Shown here: positions 41,749 to 50,500 of the stretch, one piece after another
How the letters are laid out: each line of letters opens with the position of its first letter
Position numbering within the stretch: position 1 is the first letter of the stretch
Assembly: GCA_018336195.1 (NCBI GenBank)
Contig: JAGXQV010000211.1
Location: 62,001 to 126,000, forward strand
Length of the DNA stretch: 64,000 nt
Direction: 5' to 3'
From: Sulfuricella sp.
Lineage (GTDB): Bacteria > Pseudomonadota > Gammaproteobacteria > Burkholderiales > Sulfuricellaceae
Program-made: the position numbers and the translations under genes
The notes under the pieces: model-generated
The model's database searches: none
What the model was told of the DNA's origin: nothing
What the model saw: the letters and a program-made list of their open reading frames with translations, nothing else

Positions 41749-43446
41749 TCATGCCTGCTCCGCGATTTCGGGTTGTTTTACCGGCAGCCACACGCGAAAC
41801 GCGGTGCCCTTGCCGACTTCGCTACGCACCTCGATGCTGCCATGGTGCTTCGCTACGATATTGTACGATAGCGAGAGTCCCAGGCCGGTACCTTTTCCCA
41901 CCGGTTTGGTGGTAAAAAACGGGTCGAAGATGCGTTTCAGGTTTTCCGGGGGAATGCCCTTGCCGGTATCGGCGACCTCCACCCATACCCGTTCGCCTTC
42001 CCGCCCGGTGCGCAACGCCACGATACCATGCTCCTCGATGGCTTGCGCCGCGTTGACCAGCAGGTTCATGAACACTTGGTTGAGTTGCGAGGGCAGGCAA
42101 TAGATGGGCGGCAATTCGCCGAATTCCTTGTTCACCTCGCATTTGTATTTCAACTCGTTCCATACGATGTTGAGGGTGCTCTCCAGTCCTTGCTGCAAGT
42201 CGGCCCACTTCCATTCCTCGTCCGCGCCGGAATGGGAGAAGTCCTTGAGGTCGAGTACGATTTTTTTGACCCGGGTCAGTCCTTCCCGCGATTCGTTCAG
42301 CAGCGACTTGATGTCGTCCTTGAGAAAGGTCAGGTCGATTTCCCCCTTGAATTCGCGAATAGACTCGATCTCCTCGCCGTGACAATTCATTAGGGTCTCG
42401 GCTTTCTCGTACTTGTCCAGCATGGCGAAAATATCGGTGAGATACTTTTCCAGGGTGCCGAGGTTGGAATAGACGTAGCCCACCGGATTGTTGATTTCAT
42501 GCGCCACCCCCGCCGCCAGTTGGCCGATGGAGGCCATTTTTTCCGATTGCAGCAACTGGCTGCGGGTGCTTTCGAGTTGTTGGTTCGCCTCCAATAATTG
42601 GGCGTTGATTTGCATCATCTTCCGGACTTGCTCCTTGGCTTCCTCCTCGGCGCGTTTGTTTTCGGTGATGTCGAGGCAGTGCCCGATATACCCGACGAAG
42701 TTGCCCGCCTGATCGTGGCGTGGCGTGCCGTCGTCGAGCAGCCAGCGGTATTCCCCGTCGTGTCGGCGCAAGCGATAGACGATGCTGAATTTTTCGCGGC
42801 GCTCGAAGGCGGCGACGTATTCGGCCAGGCAGCGGTCGAAATCATCGGGATGGACACCCTCGGCCCAGCCGTTGCCGGTCTCCTGCTCCAGGCTGCGCCC
42901 GGTGAAGTCCAGCCACGGCTGGTTGAAGAAAAAACACAGGCTGTCGGTGCCGGCCATCCAGATCAGCGCCCGGCCATTGTTGGCGATGTAGCGGAAGCGC
43001 GCCTCGCTGTCGCGCAGGATGGCTTCCGCCTTGCGGTGCTCGTCGCGCAGCCGCTTGCTTTCCAGCGCCCGCCGCACCGCCGGTTCCAGCCGGGCGAGTT
43101 TGTCCTTGAACACATAGTCGCTGGCCCCCTGGTGCATGGCGTCGATGGCGGCTTCTTCGCCGATCGAGCCGGATACGATGATGAAGGGGATGTCCAGGTC
43201 GCGTTCCTGCAACAACTGCAAGGCGCGCAGGCCGCTGAATTGCGGCAGGTGCCAGTCGGCCAGGATCAGTTCCGGCAGGCTGTCGAGTGCCGCCAGGTAG
43301 TCCGCTTCGCTCTGTACCCGTTGCCAATCGAGCCGCAGACCCTTTTCCACGAGTTGCAATACCACCAGTTCGGCATCGCTGGGCACATCCTCGACGACTA
43401 GCACGTGCAAGGGGGGGCTGTCCTGAAGCGCGGTGTCGTCACTCAT
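41749..43446 (-). CDS. REC-PAS-histidine kinase (HEINNP family)
   Basis: A 565-residue soluble kinase: REC 12-135 (VVEDVPSD, Asp64 in ADWHLPQFSG, SGSIGEE, KDKL), PAS about 145-275 (ARFRYIANNGRALIWMAG, FNQPWLDFTGRSLEQETG, HPDDFDRC), coiled coil, H-box [17 protein letters not shown] and HATPase ([36 protein letters not shown]). The receiver is of the ADWxLP type found at the N-terminus of kinases that receive phosphate from another protein. Its start overlaps the stop of the Rcp1-type receiver gene upstream by eight bases. Confidence 0.9.
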   Translation of the reverse strand: MSDDTALQDSPPLHVLVVEDVPSDAELVVLQLVEKGLRLDWQRVQSEADYLAALDSLPELILADWHLPQFSGLRALQLLQERDLDIPFIIVSGSIGEEAAIDAMHQGASDYVFKDKLARLEPAVRRALESKRLRDEHRKAEAILRDSEARFRYIANNGRALIWMAGTDSLCFFFNQPWLDFTGRSLEQETGNGWAEGVHPDDFDRCLAEYVAAFERREKFSIVYRLRRHDGEYRWLLDDGTPRHDQAGNFVGYIGHCLDITENKRAEEEAKEQVRKMMQINAQLLEANQQLESTRSQLLQSEKMASIGQLAAGVAHEINNPVGYVYSNLGTLEKYLTDIFAMLDKYEKAETLMNCHGEEIESIREFKGEIDLTFLKDDIKSLLNESREGLTRVKKIVLDLKDFSHSGADEEWKWADLQQGLESTLNIVWNELKYKCEVNKEFGELPPIYCLPSQLNQVFMNLLVNAAQAIEEHGIVALRTGREGERVWVEVADTGKGIPPENLKRIFDPFFTTKPVGKGTGLGLSLSYNIVAKHHGSIEVRSEVGKGTAFRVWLPVKQPEIAEQA

Positions 43447-43915
43447 GATGGCTTTCCTCTCCGGTGTTCCCGAGCGACAGGGGCGGCGCGATGTTGAGCG
43501 TCAGCCAGTAGTCCTCGATCTTGCGGATCACCGCCAGGAATCCCTCGAACGATACCGGCTTTACCAGGTAGGAGTTGGCGCCGATATCATAGGACATGGC
43601 CCGGTCGCCTTCCTCGTGCGAAGAGGTGAGGATGATTACCGGGATGCGCCGGATGAGTTGCGCGGTTTTCGCCTGGCGCAACACTTCGAAGCCGTCGATG
43701 CCCGGCATCTTCAGGTCGAGCAGGATCAGGTCGGGGAGTGGATGGGCGCTACGGTCGGCATAAGCCCCGGCACCGAACAGATAGTCGAGCGCCTGCCGGC
43801 CGCCGCCGGCGACTTCGATGCGGTTGGAAAGATGCGCTTCTCGAAAGGCATCGAGGGCCAGTTCGACATCCATGCGGTTGTCGTCCACCAGCAGGATACA
43901 GGCGGGCTGATTCAT
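43439..43915 (-). CDS. Rcp1-type single-domain response regulator
   Basis: A 158-residue receiver with LVDDNRMDVELALDAF, the insertion LDYLFGAGAYADRSAHPLPD, phospho-acceptor Asp in LLDLKMPGIDGFEVL, TSSHEEGD and VKPV. This is the form of cyanobacterial Rcp1 and of regulators next to bacteriophytochrome-like kinases. It overlaps the membrane PAS kinase gene by ATGA (43912-43915) and the REC-PAS-kinase gene by eight bases, so three proteins are made from one coupled segment, and the membrane kinase is the likely partner. Confidence 0.92.
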   Translation of the reverse strand: MNQPACILLVDDNRMDVELALDAFREAHLSNRIEVAGGGRQALDYLFGAGAYADRSAHPLPDLILLDLKMPGIDGFEVLRQAKTAQLIRRIPVIILTSSHEEGDRAMSYDIGANSYLVKPVSFEGFLAVIRKIEDYWLTLNIAPPLSLGNTGEESHHE

Positions 43916-46440
43916 GATTTGCTCCTTTCTTCGCTGGCTGCCGCGAGGCGCACGCTGAAGGTGCTTCCCGCGCCGGGGGTGGATTCCACGCCGACCTCGC
44001 CTTCCATGGTGCGTACCGCCTTGTAGACGATGGCCAAGCCGATCCCGGTGCCGGGATACTCGTCTTCGCTGTGCAGGCGCTGGAACACCTGAAAGATTTT
44101 CTCATGATACGCCGCCGCGATGCCGATGCCGTTGTCGGTCACTTTTATCGCCACTTTGCCGTCCTCGCGCTGCGCGGAAATCGTCACCAGCAGCGCCACG
44201 TCGGGGCGCCGGTAGATCAAGGCATTGTCCACCAGGTTGGTGAGAATCTGGCCGATCAGGGTGGCATCGCCGAGCGGCGTGGCAAGCGGCTCGACGATTT
44301 CGAGCCGTCCCCCGGCAGCGCCGAGGCGCTCGCTGAAGGTGGCGGCAAGATGCCCGACGAGGGGCGCCAGGGGCACTGCCAACAGGCGCACCCCGCCCCG
44401 GCCGGTGCGCGAATAATGGAGCAATTCGTCGATCAGCACCCCCATGCGCTCGCTGGCGGTGACCACGTTGTCCAGGTAATGACGGCCTTCCTCGTTGAGG
44501 CTGTCGTGGTGACGCCGTGCGAGAATCTGGGCGAAGCCGGAAATCGCCCGCAGCGGCGCGCGCAAGTCGTGGGAAACCGAATAGGAAAAGGATTCCAACT
44601 CCTTGTTGGCGGCTTCCAGTTCGGCGGTGCGTGCCCGCACCCGCTGTTCGAGTTCGGCGTTGAGCTTCTGGACTTCCTCCTCCGCCAACTTGCGCGCGGT
44701 GATGTCCTGAACCGTGCCTACCAGGGCGGTGACGGTGCGGCTGGCGTCATACCTGGCCTCGCTGCGGACGGTAATCCAGCGGCGGCTGCCGTCGGGGCGA
44801 ACCACCTCGGCATCGCATTCGTAAGCGATCCCTTGCCGCAGCCCTTTCTCGACGGCGGCATTCAGATGCGCCCAGCTTTCCGGGGTGAAATAGTGCGGCA
44901 TCTCGTCGAGGTCGGCGGCGCCCAATGCCGGATTGCGGCCGTAAATGCGGAATATTTCCGCCGACCAGGTGTGCTTGCCGGTCGCAACATCCCATTTCCA
45001 ATTCCCGATCTTGGCTACCCGTTGCGCTTCGAGCAAGGCGGACTCGCTAAGCCGAAGGGCATCCTGCATCGCTCTCTGGTCTTCCAGAACGCTTAACAGC
45101 GCCAGCCGCGATTGATCGGCCTCCTTCAGCAAGCGGGTGCTTTCAGCCTGAGCGGCGCGGATCTCCTCCTCGGCTTGGTGGCGGGCGGTGATATCGCGGG
45201 CGATGCCCAACACCCCGAGTACCTTGCCGGTGCTATCGAACATCGGACTTTTGGTGCTTTCCACCAGGGCGCTGTGACCATCGTCGGCGAAGGTGAGCCA
45301 TTCCTCATTGACCTCGGGGCGGTTTGCCGCAATCGCCGCCAGATCGCTGCTCCGAAAATAATCCGCCAACCCGTCGTCGACGAAATCGTAATCGGTCTTG
45401 CCAATGATGTCCGCCTCTTTGGCGCCGAAAAATCGCTCGAAAGTGGAGTTGCATGCCAGATAGGCGCCCTGGGTATCCTTCAGCCACACCAGGTCGGGGA
45501 TGGTGCGCAGCAACAGGCGCAGTCGTGCTTCGCGTTCCTGTATGGCGGCATGTGCCCGGACCCGTTCGGCATCGGCTTGCGAGAGGATCCGGGCGCTCCA
45601 GGCGATCAGCAGGTTAAGGGCCAGGATATAAGTCAGGACTACCAGCACCACGCCGAAATCCGCTTCGAAAAGCCCGTTACGGTCGCCGCTCAGCTTCAGC
45701 CAGCCGATCAGCACCGGCAGCAGGATGGCCGTCGGCAACAGATGGCGGGCAATCTTGCCGCCCGCATCCTGAGTTCTGAGAAGGGCGACCACGCCGCGTT
45801 GCGGTTGCAGGCAGACCACGCCGGCCGCCAGCACCAGGAACGCCAGTACCGTATGAAAAGCCATCTGCGCGCCATAGCCGAGGCCATAGCGGTTTTCGAC
45901 ATCGTAAAGATAGGCTAGACCCGACGCCAAGGCGGTAAAAGCCGTGATGGCCGCGAGAAGGGCGGTGGCCCGGCTGCTTCGCGCGGTTTTTCCGCCGACC
46001 ATCAGGGCTAGGCCGAGGGACAGAAAGCACAGCGCCGAGGCCGGCGCCATGCGTCCCGGCGCGAGGGTTTTGATGGCGTCCGGCGCTTCCTGGAAAAGCC
46101 ATTGGTCGATGCCCAAGTCGCGGCCCAGGATGAATTCGAGCAGCGTGAGCAGGCCGAGCAGACCTACCGTGGCGGAGAGGACCGGCACGACTCGCAACCA
46201 CGGGGAGGCTATCTGTTCAGCCTCGCGGCCTTTCAGCCACAGCGCCGCACCGGCCAGGAAGAATCCCAGGGCGGTATTGGCTTTCATTGCCACCCAATCG
46301 GGATGGAGGCTCTTCAGGATCGCGCTGTCCAGCAGCCATCCGCTCAGGGCGATCAAGCCGATGGCGGCGCCCGCCAGCCCGGCGCCTCTGGCGAGCGCCT
46401 TCCAGAACGAGGGCGATTCCCAGTTGGCCAACATGGTCAT
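43912..46440 (-). CDS. Membrane-anchored PAS-PAS sensor histidine kinase
   Basis: A kinase of about 842 aa. About eight transmembrane segments in the first 290 residues (GAGLAGAAIGLIALSGWLL, VVPVLSATVGLLGLLTLL, VVLVVLTYILALNLLIAW), then PAS (about 300-415; WLKDTQGAYLACNSTFERFF), PAS (about 450-575; IGNWKWDVATGKHTWSAEIF), coiled coil, HisKA SYSVSHDLRAPLRAISGFAQ and HATPase (NLVDNALIY, DNGIGI, GTGIGLAIV). The H-box type is that of bacteriophytochrome-like kinases and differs from the HEINNP kinases around it. Start at 46440 is chosen because the upstream gene stops at 46451; two earlier ATGs would overlap it. Confidence 0.87.
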   Translation of the reverse strand: MTMLANWESPSFWKALARGAGLAGAAIGLIALSGWLLDSAILKSLHPDWVAMKANTALGFFLAGAALWLKGREAEQIASPWLRVVPVLSATVGLLGLLTLLEFILGRDLGIDQWLFQEAPDAIKTLAPGRMAPASALCFLSLGLALMVGGKTARSSRATALLAAITAFTALASGLAYLYDVENRYGLGYGAQMAFHTVLAFLVLAAGVVCLQPQRGVVALLRTQDAGGKIARHLLPTAILLPVLIGWLKLSGDRNGLFEADFGVVLVVLTYILALNLLIAWSARILSQADAERVRAHAAIQEREARLRLLLRTIPDLVWLKDTQGAYLACNSTFERFFGAKEADIIGKTDYDFVDDGLADYFRSSDLAAIAANRPEVNEEWLTFADDGHSALVESTKSPMFDSTGKVLGVLGIARDITARHQAEEEIRAAQAESTRLLKEADQSRLALLSVLEDQRAMQDALRLSESALLEAQRVAKIGNWKWDVATGKHTWSAEIFRIYGRNPALGAADLDEMPHYFTPESWAHLNAAVEKGLRQGIAYECDAEVVRPDGSRRWITVRSEARYDASRTVTALVGTVQDITARKLAEEEVQKLNAELEQRVRARTAELEAANKELESFSYSVSHDLRAPLRAISGFAQILARRHHDSLNEEGRHYLDNVVTASERMGVLIDELLHYSRTGRGGVRLLAVPLAPLVGHLAATFSERLGAAGGRLEIVEPLATPLGDATLIGQILTNLVDNALIYRRPDVALLVTISAQREDGKVAIKVTDNGIGIAAAYHEKIFQVFQRLHSEDEYPGTGIGLAIVYKAVRTMEGEVGVESTPGAGSTFSVRLAAASEERSKS

Positions 46441-46450
46441 AACGTTTCCA

Positions 46451-47449
46451 TCAGGCTGCACCGTCATCGGCGAGGCTACCGGCATAGCGCGGTGGCTTGC
46501 CGGCTTGGGCCAACAATTCGTTCACCTCGTGTTTCAGTTCCAGGACGCGCGTCTCACGCCCCAGGGTGGCCTGATGCCAGCGCCGCAATTCCTTGAGTTG
46601 GGCCTCAAGCGCCGCTTCCGCCTGTTTGCGCTCGGTGATGTCCTGGACGATGGCGATGTGGCTGCCGTGCGCTTCACCGACCGCCCACAACGGGGAAACG
46701 GTCAAACCGACCCACACGCTTCTGCCGCTTTTGTGGATGCAGCGTTTTTCCAGGGAGAATTCCTGAATCCGCCCTTCCCGAAGCGCCGCCAGACTGGCCA
46801 GACTGGCTGCGAGGTCGTCCGGGTGGGTGAGGGAGGGGAAATTTTTCTGCATCATCTCTTCCTGGCTATAGCCGAGGATGGTGCAATACCTGCGGTTGAT
46901 GCGCAGGAAATGCCCGGAAACCGCCTCGATTTCCGCCACCCCCACCGCTACTTGCTCGAACACCGCGCGGAAGCGCTCGTCGCTGAGGCTTTTGAGGCGC
47001 GACAACTCGTCTTCCGCGGCCTTGCGCTGGACGATCTGGTCTTCCAGGCGGCTGACCAGCACCTCCAGTTGGCGGGTGCTGGGGATTTTCAGGGCGCGCG
47101 GGATCAACGGCCACAGGAGAATCATGGTCATCACCGAGATCGCCGCCGTCACCCCCTTGGCGGCGGCGTCGATCCAGTAATCCGGGTGCCAGATCGTCCA
47201 GATGCCCAGCAGGTGGGTGGTGCCGCAGGCAAAAATGAAGGCGGAGAATAGCTTGAATATCCAGTTGAACTGGAGGTCTTCGCGTTTCCTGACGAAGTAC
47301 AGCAGGCCGAAGGGGATCGAGAAATACGACAGGACGATCAGCGCGTCGGCGACCACGAAGGTCCACAACAAGGCCGGCGTCCACAGGTAGCAGTGCCCAT
47401 GCGGCATGAAGCCGCGGCTATCGAACCATCCCATCATGAAATCCGGCAT
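46451..47449 (-). CDS. ETR1-type membrane sensor domain plus PAS, without a kinase domain
   Basis: A 332-residue protein. Residues 15-140 hold three or four membrane segments matching the N-terminal sensor of plant and cyanobacterial ethylene receptors: ADALIVLSYFSIPFGLLYFV, then FIFACGTTHLLGIWT with Cys75 and His79 in the CxxxH arrangement that binds copper in ETR1, and an Asp (residue 35) at the place of ETR1 Asp25. A coiled coil, PAS domain (about 165-285) and a C-terminal helix follow. There is no histidine kinase or other output domain, so it must signal through a partner, probably the membrane kinase encoded 10 bases downstream. GAGGAG precedes the start at 47449; an ATG ten codons earlier lacks it. 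Confidence 0.87.
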   Translation of the reverse strand: MPDFMMGWFDSRGFMPHGHCYLWTPALLWTFVVADALIVLSYFSIPFGLLYFVRKREDLQFNWIFKLFSAFIFACGTTHLLGIWTIWHPDYWIDAAAKGVTAAISVMTMILLWPLIPRALKIPSTRQLEVLVSRLEDQIVQRKAAEDELSRLKSLSDERFRAVFEQVAVGVAEIEAVSGHFLRINRRYCTILGYSQEEMMQKNFPSLTHPDDLAASLASLAALREGRIQEFSLEKRCIHKSGRSVWVGLTVSPLWAVGEAHGSHIAIVQDITERKQAEAALEAQLKELRRWHQATLGRETRVLELKHEVNELLAQAGKPPRYAGSLADDGAA

Positions 47450-47583
47450 CGCACTATTCTCCTCGGTTTCCCATGGCACGCTTGGTCGGGCACAAGTGCA
47501 GCTTGAAGCGACGGGGCGCAGGGTGGGACGCTACGTTCTTGTACCCAGGCCGATATACCGTTGGGTATTACTCATCCTGCATT

Positions 47584-50500
47584 TTATTTGCCGCGCCCTT
47601 CGTCGCGCTCCGTCTCGTAGCGCAGGAACGCTTCCTTGATGGTCGCCCGCAGCGGCTCGTCTTCCCACGGCTTGGTGAGGAATTTGTAGATGGCGCCGCG
47701 ATTGATCGCCTCGGTCATGGTGTTTACTTCGGTATAGCCGCTCAACACCATGCGCACGATGTCCGGGTACATCACCTTGACCTTGCTGAGAAATTCGATG
47801 CCGGTCATGCTGGGCATGCGTTGGTCGGAAACAATCACGCCGACGCTGTGTTTCGCCAGCAGTTCCAGGCCTTCTTCCCCGCTGCCGGCGGTCAAGATGT
47901 GGTAACCGTCGCGGCGCAAGACCCGCTTCAGGGCCGAAATGACGTTCGCCTCGTCGTCCACCAGCAGCAATACCCGCTCGTCGTTGCCACCGGCGCGTAG
48001 CGGCTGATGGGATGCCAGCAGAGCGGTGATTTCCGGTGCCGGCAGGGGGCGGCTGAAATAATAGCCCTGCATCTCGTCGCAGTGAATGGTGCGTAGATAA
48101 CCGGCTTGCGCCTCGGTTTCCACGCCCTCGGCTATCACTTTCAGTTCCAGGCTGTGGCCCATGGCGATCATCGCTTTCACGATGGCGGCGTTGTCGGATT
48201 CCGTGACGATGTCGGTGATGAACGAGATGTCGATCTTGAGCTTGTCGATGGGGAAGTGCTTGAGATAATTCAGGCTGGAATAACCGGTGCCGAAATCGTC
48301 GATGGAAAAGTGCATACCGAACGCCTTGAGTTCCTTCAAGGTCGCCTGGGTTTGCTCGAAATGGCTCATGATCATGCTTTCGGTCAACTCCAGGTCGACG
48401 AAGCGGGACTCCAGCCCGGAATCCCGGACAGCCTTGATGACCGTTTGCGCCAGGTCGCCCTGCTTGAATTGCAAGGCGGACACGTTCACCGACACGAACA
48501 ACTGGGCGTGGCCGGCATCGTGCCAGGTTTTCATCTGGCGGCAGGCTTCGCGCAAAACCCAGTCGCCGATCGGGACGATCAGGCCGTTGTCTTCCGCCAG
48601 CCCGATGAATTTCCCCGGCATCAGCAAGCCCAACTCGGGGTGCTGCCAGCGCAACAGCGCTTCCATGCCGAGAATTGCGCCGCTGAAGGTGTCCACCTGG
48701 GGCTGGTAGTGCAACACCAGTTCGCCGTGTTGCAAGGCGTGGCGCAAATCGCTGGAAAGCGCCATTTCCGCCAGGGCGCGGGCGTTCATGTCCTCGGCGA
48801 AGAAGCGGTAGTTGTTGCCGCCGCCGGACTTGGCATGGCGCATCGCGATGCCGGCTTTCTGGATGAGATCCATGGCCGTGCACCCGTCGCCGGGATAGAG
48901 GCTGCCGCCGATGCTGGCGGTCAACTGGATTTCGCGCCCCTCGATTTCTATCGGCTGGGCGACGGCGACCAGGAGTTTTTCCATCTTGCCGATGAATTCG
49001 TCGACGTTGCCTTGATACGGTTCCACGACCACGAAATTGTCGGCGCCGAGGTGTGCCACGGTGTCTTCTTCATACACGGCGGCGGACAGGCGTTGCGCGA
49101 CTTTGACCAGCACTTGATCGCCTACCATGTACCCGGCGCTGTCGTTGATGGCATGGAAATTGTCCAGGTTGACCATCACCACTCCGATGGGGTGGCGCGC
49201 TTCGTCGGCCCGCCCGATGGCCTGGGTCAGGCGGTACTCCAACAGGAATTTGTTGGGCAAGCCGGTCAGCACGTCGTAGCGGGTGAGGTGGTAGATTTCG
49301 TCTTCCGCCAGCTTGCGGCTGGAAATGTCGGTGGTGGTGCCGATATGGTGGGTGATTTTTCCGCCGGCATCGCGCACTACCGTGACGTTGAGCCATTCCG
49401 GGTACACTTCGCCGTTCTTGCGGCGGTTCCACAATTCGCCCTGCCAGTGCCCGGTTTTCTGGATGGCGTCCCACATGTTCCGGTAAAAGTCGGCGTCCTG
49501 GCGGCCTGATTGGAGCATGCGTGGGTTCTTGCCCTGCACTTCTTCCGGGGAATAGCCGGTAATCGCGGTGAAAGCCCGGTTGACGCGGATGATGTGGTTG
49601 TCGGCATCGGTAATCAGCATGCCCTCGCTGCTCGATTCGAACACCAGGGCGTCGAGATGAAGCTTTTCTTCCGCTTCCTTGCGTTCGCCGATGTCGCGTA
49701 CCGAGACCAGCAGGCGGTCGTAGCCGCCGATGGCCGCGCGCCGCATGATGACTTCCACCCAGAACAGCCGTCCGTTCCGGGCCTTGGCATGCCATTCGAA
49801 AGTTTGCGGCTCGCCTTGTGCTGCCTTGGCGATCCGCTGCAGTGCCTGCTCCTGGGTATAAGGCGGCTCGCCCGAGGAAATCGTCGCCATGTCGAGCGTC
49901 AACGCCTCGTCGCGACTGTAGCCGAACATCTCGCTCATGCGCTGGTTGACGTCGACGATGGCGCCGGTTTCGGCGTCGTGGACGAAAATCGCGTCGTTGA
50001 CCGAATCGAAAATGGTGCGGAAACGCGCCTCGCTTTGGCGCAATTCTTCTTCCGATCTGGCCCGTGCCTCCTCGTTGCGCATGCGGTTCACGGCTACTGC
50101 GAAAAACGCGGCAAAGCGTTCGGTCATGTGCAAATCCCGCGTGGTGTAATCGCGGTTCGCATTGGCCAGGCCGATGATGCCCACCAGTTCGCCTTCCACC
50201 AGCGCCGGCACGCCCAGGAAACGCCGAATCGGGAGATGGCCCGGCGGGACTCCCGCCGAGCGGGGATCGGCAGCGGCGGCGTTGCTGAGCAGGGCTTCGC
50301 GGTGGTCGATCACCCAGCCGAACAGTCCGCCCCAGTGCTCGAACTCGTAGCGCTGATCGGCCACCTGGCTGTTGTCCCATACCTCGCCGGTCAGGGTGGG
50401 CACTATCAGATGACCGGTTTTCGGCTCGATGTAGCCGACGAAACCGCTGACGCTTTCGGTCAGGGCCTGCGTCCAGGTCAGGATGATTTCCGCGACGCTG

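Noticed and set aside
41432-41871. Several 65-118-codon frames around 41.5-41.9 kb
   Set aside because: They lie within the inverted-repeat element or opposite the kinase gene and have no supported start.
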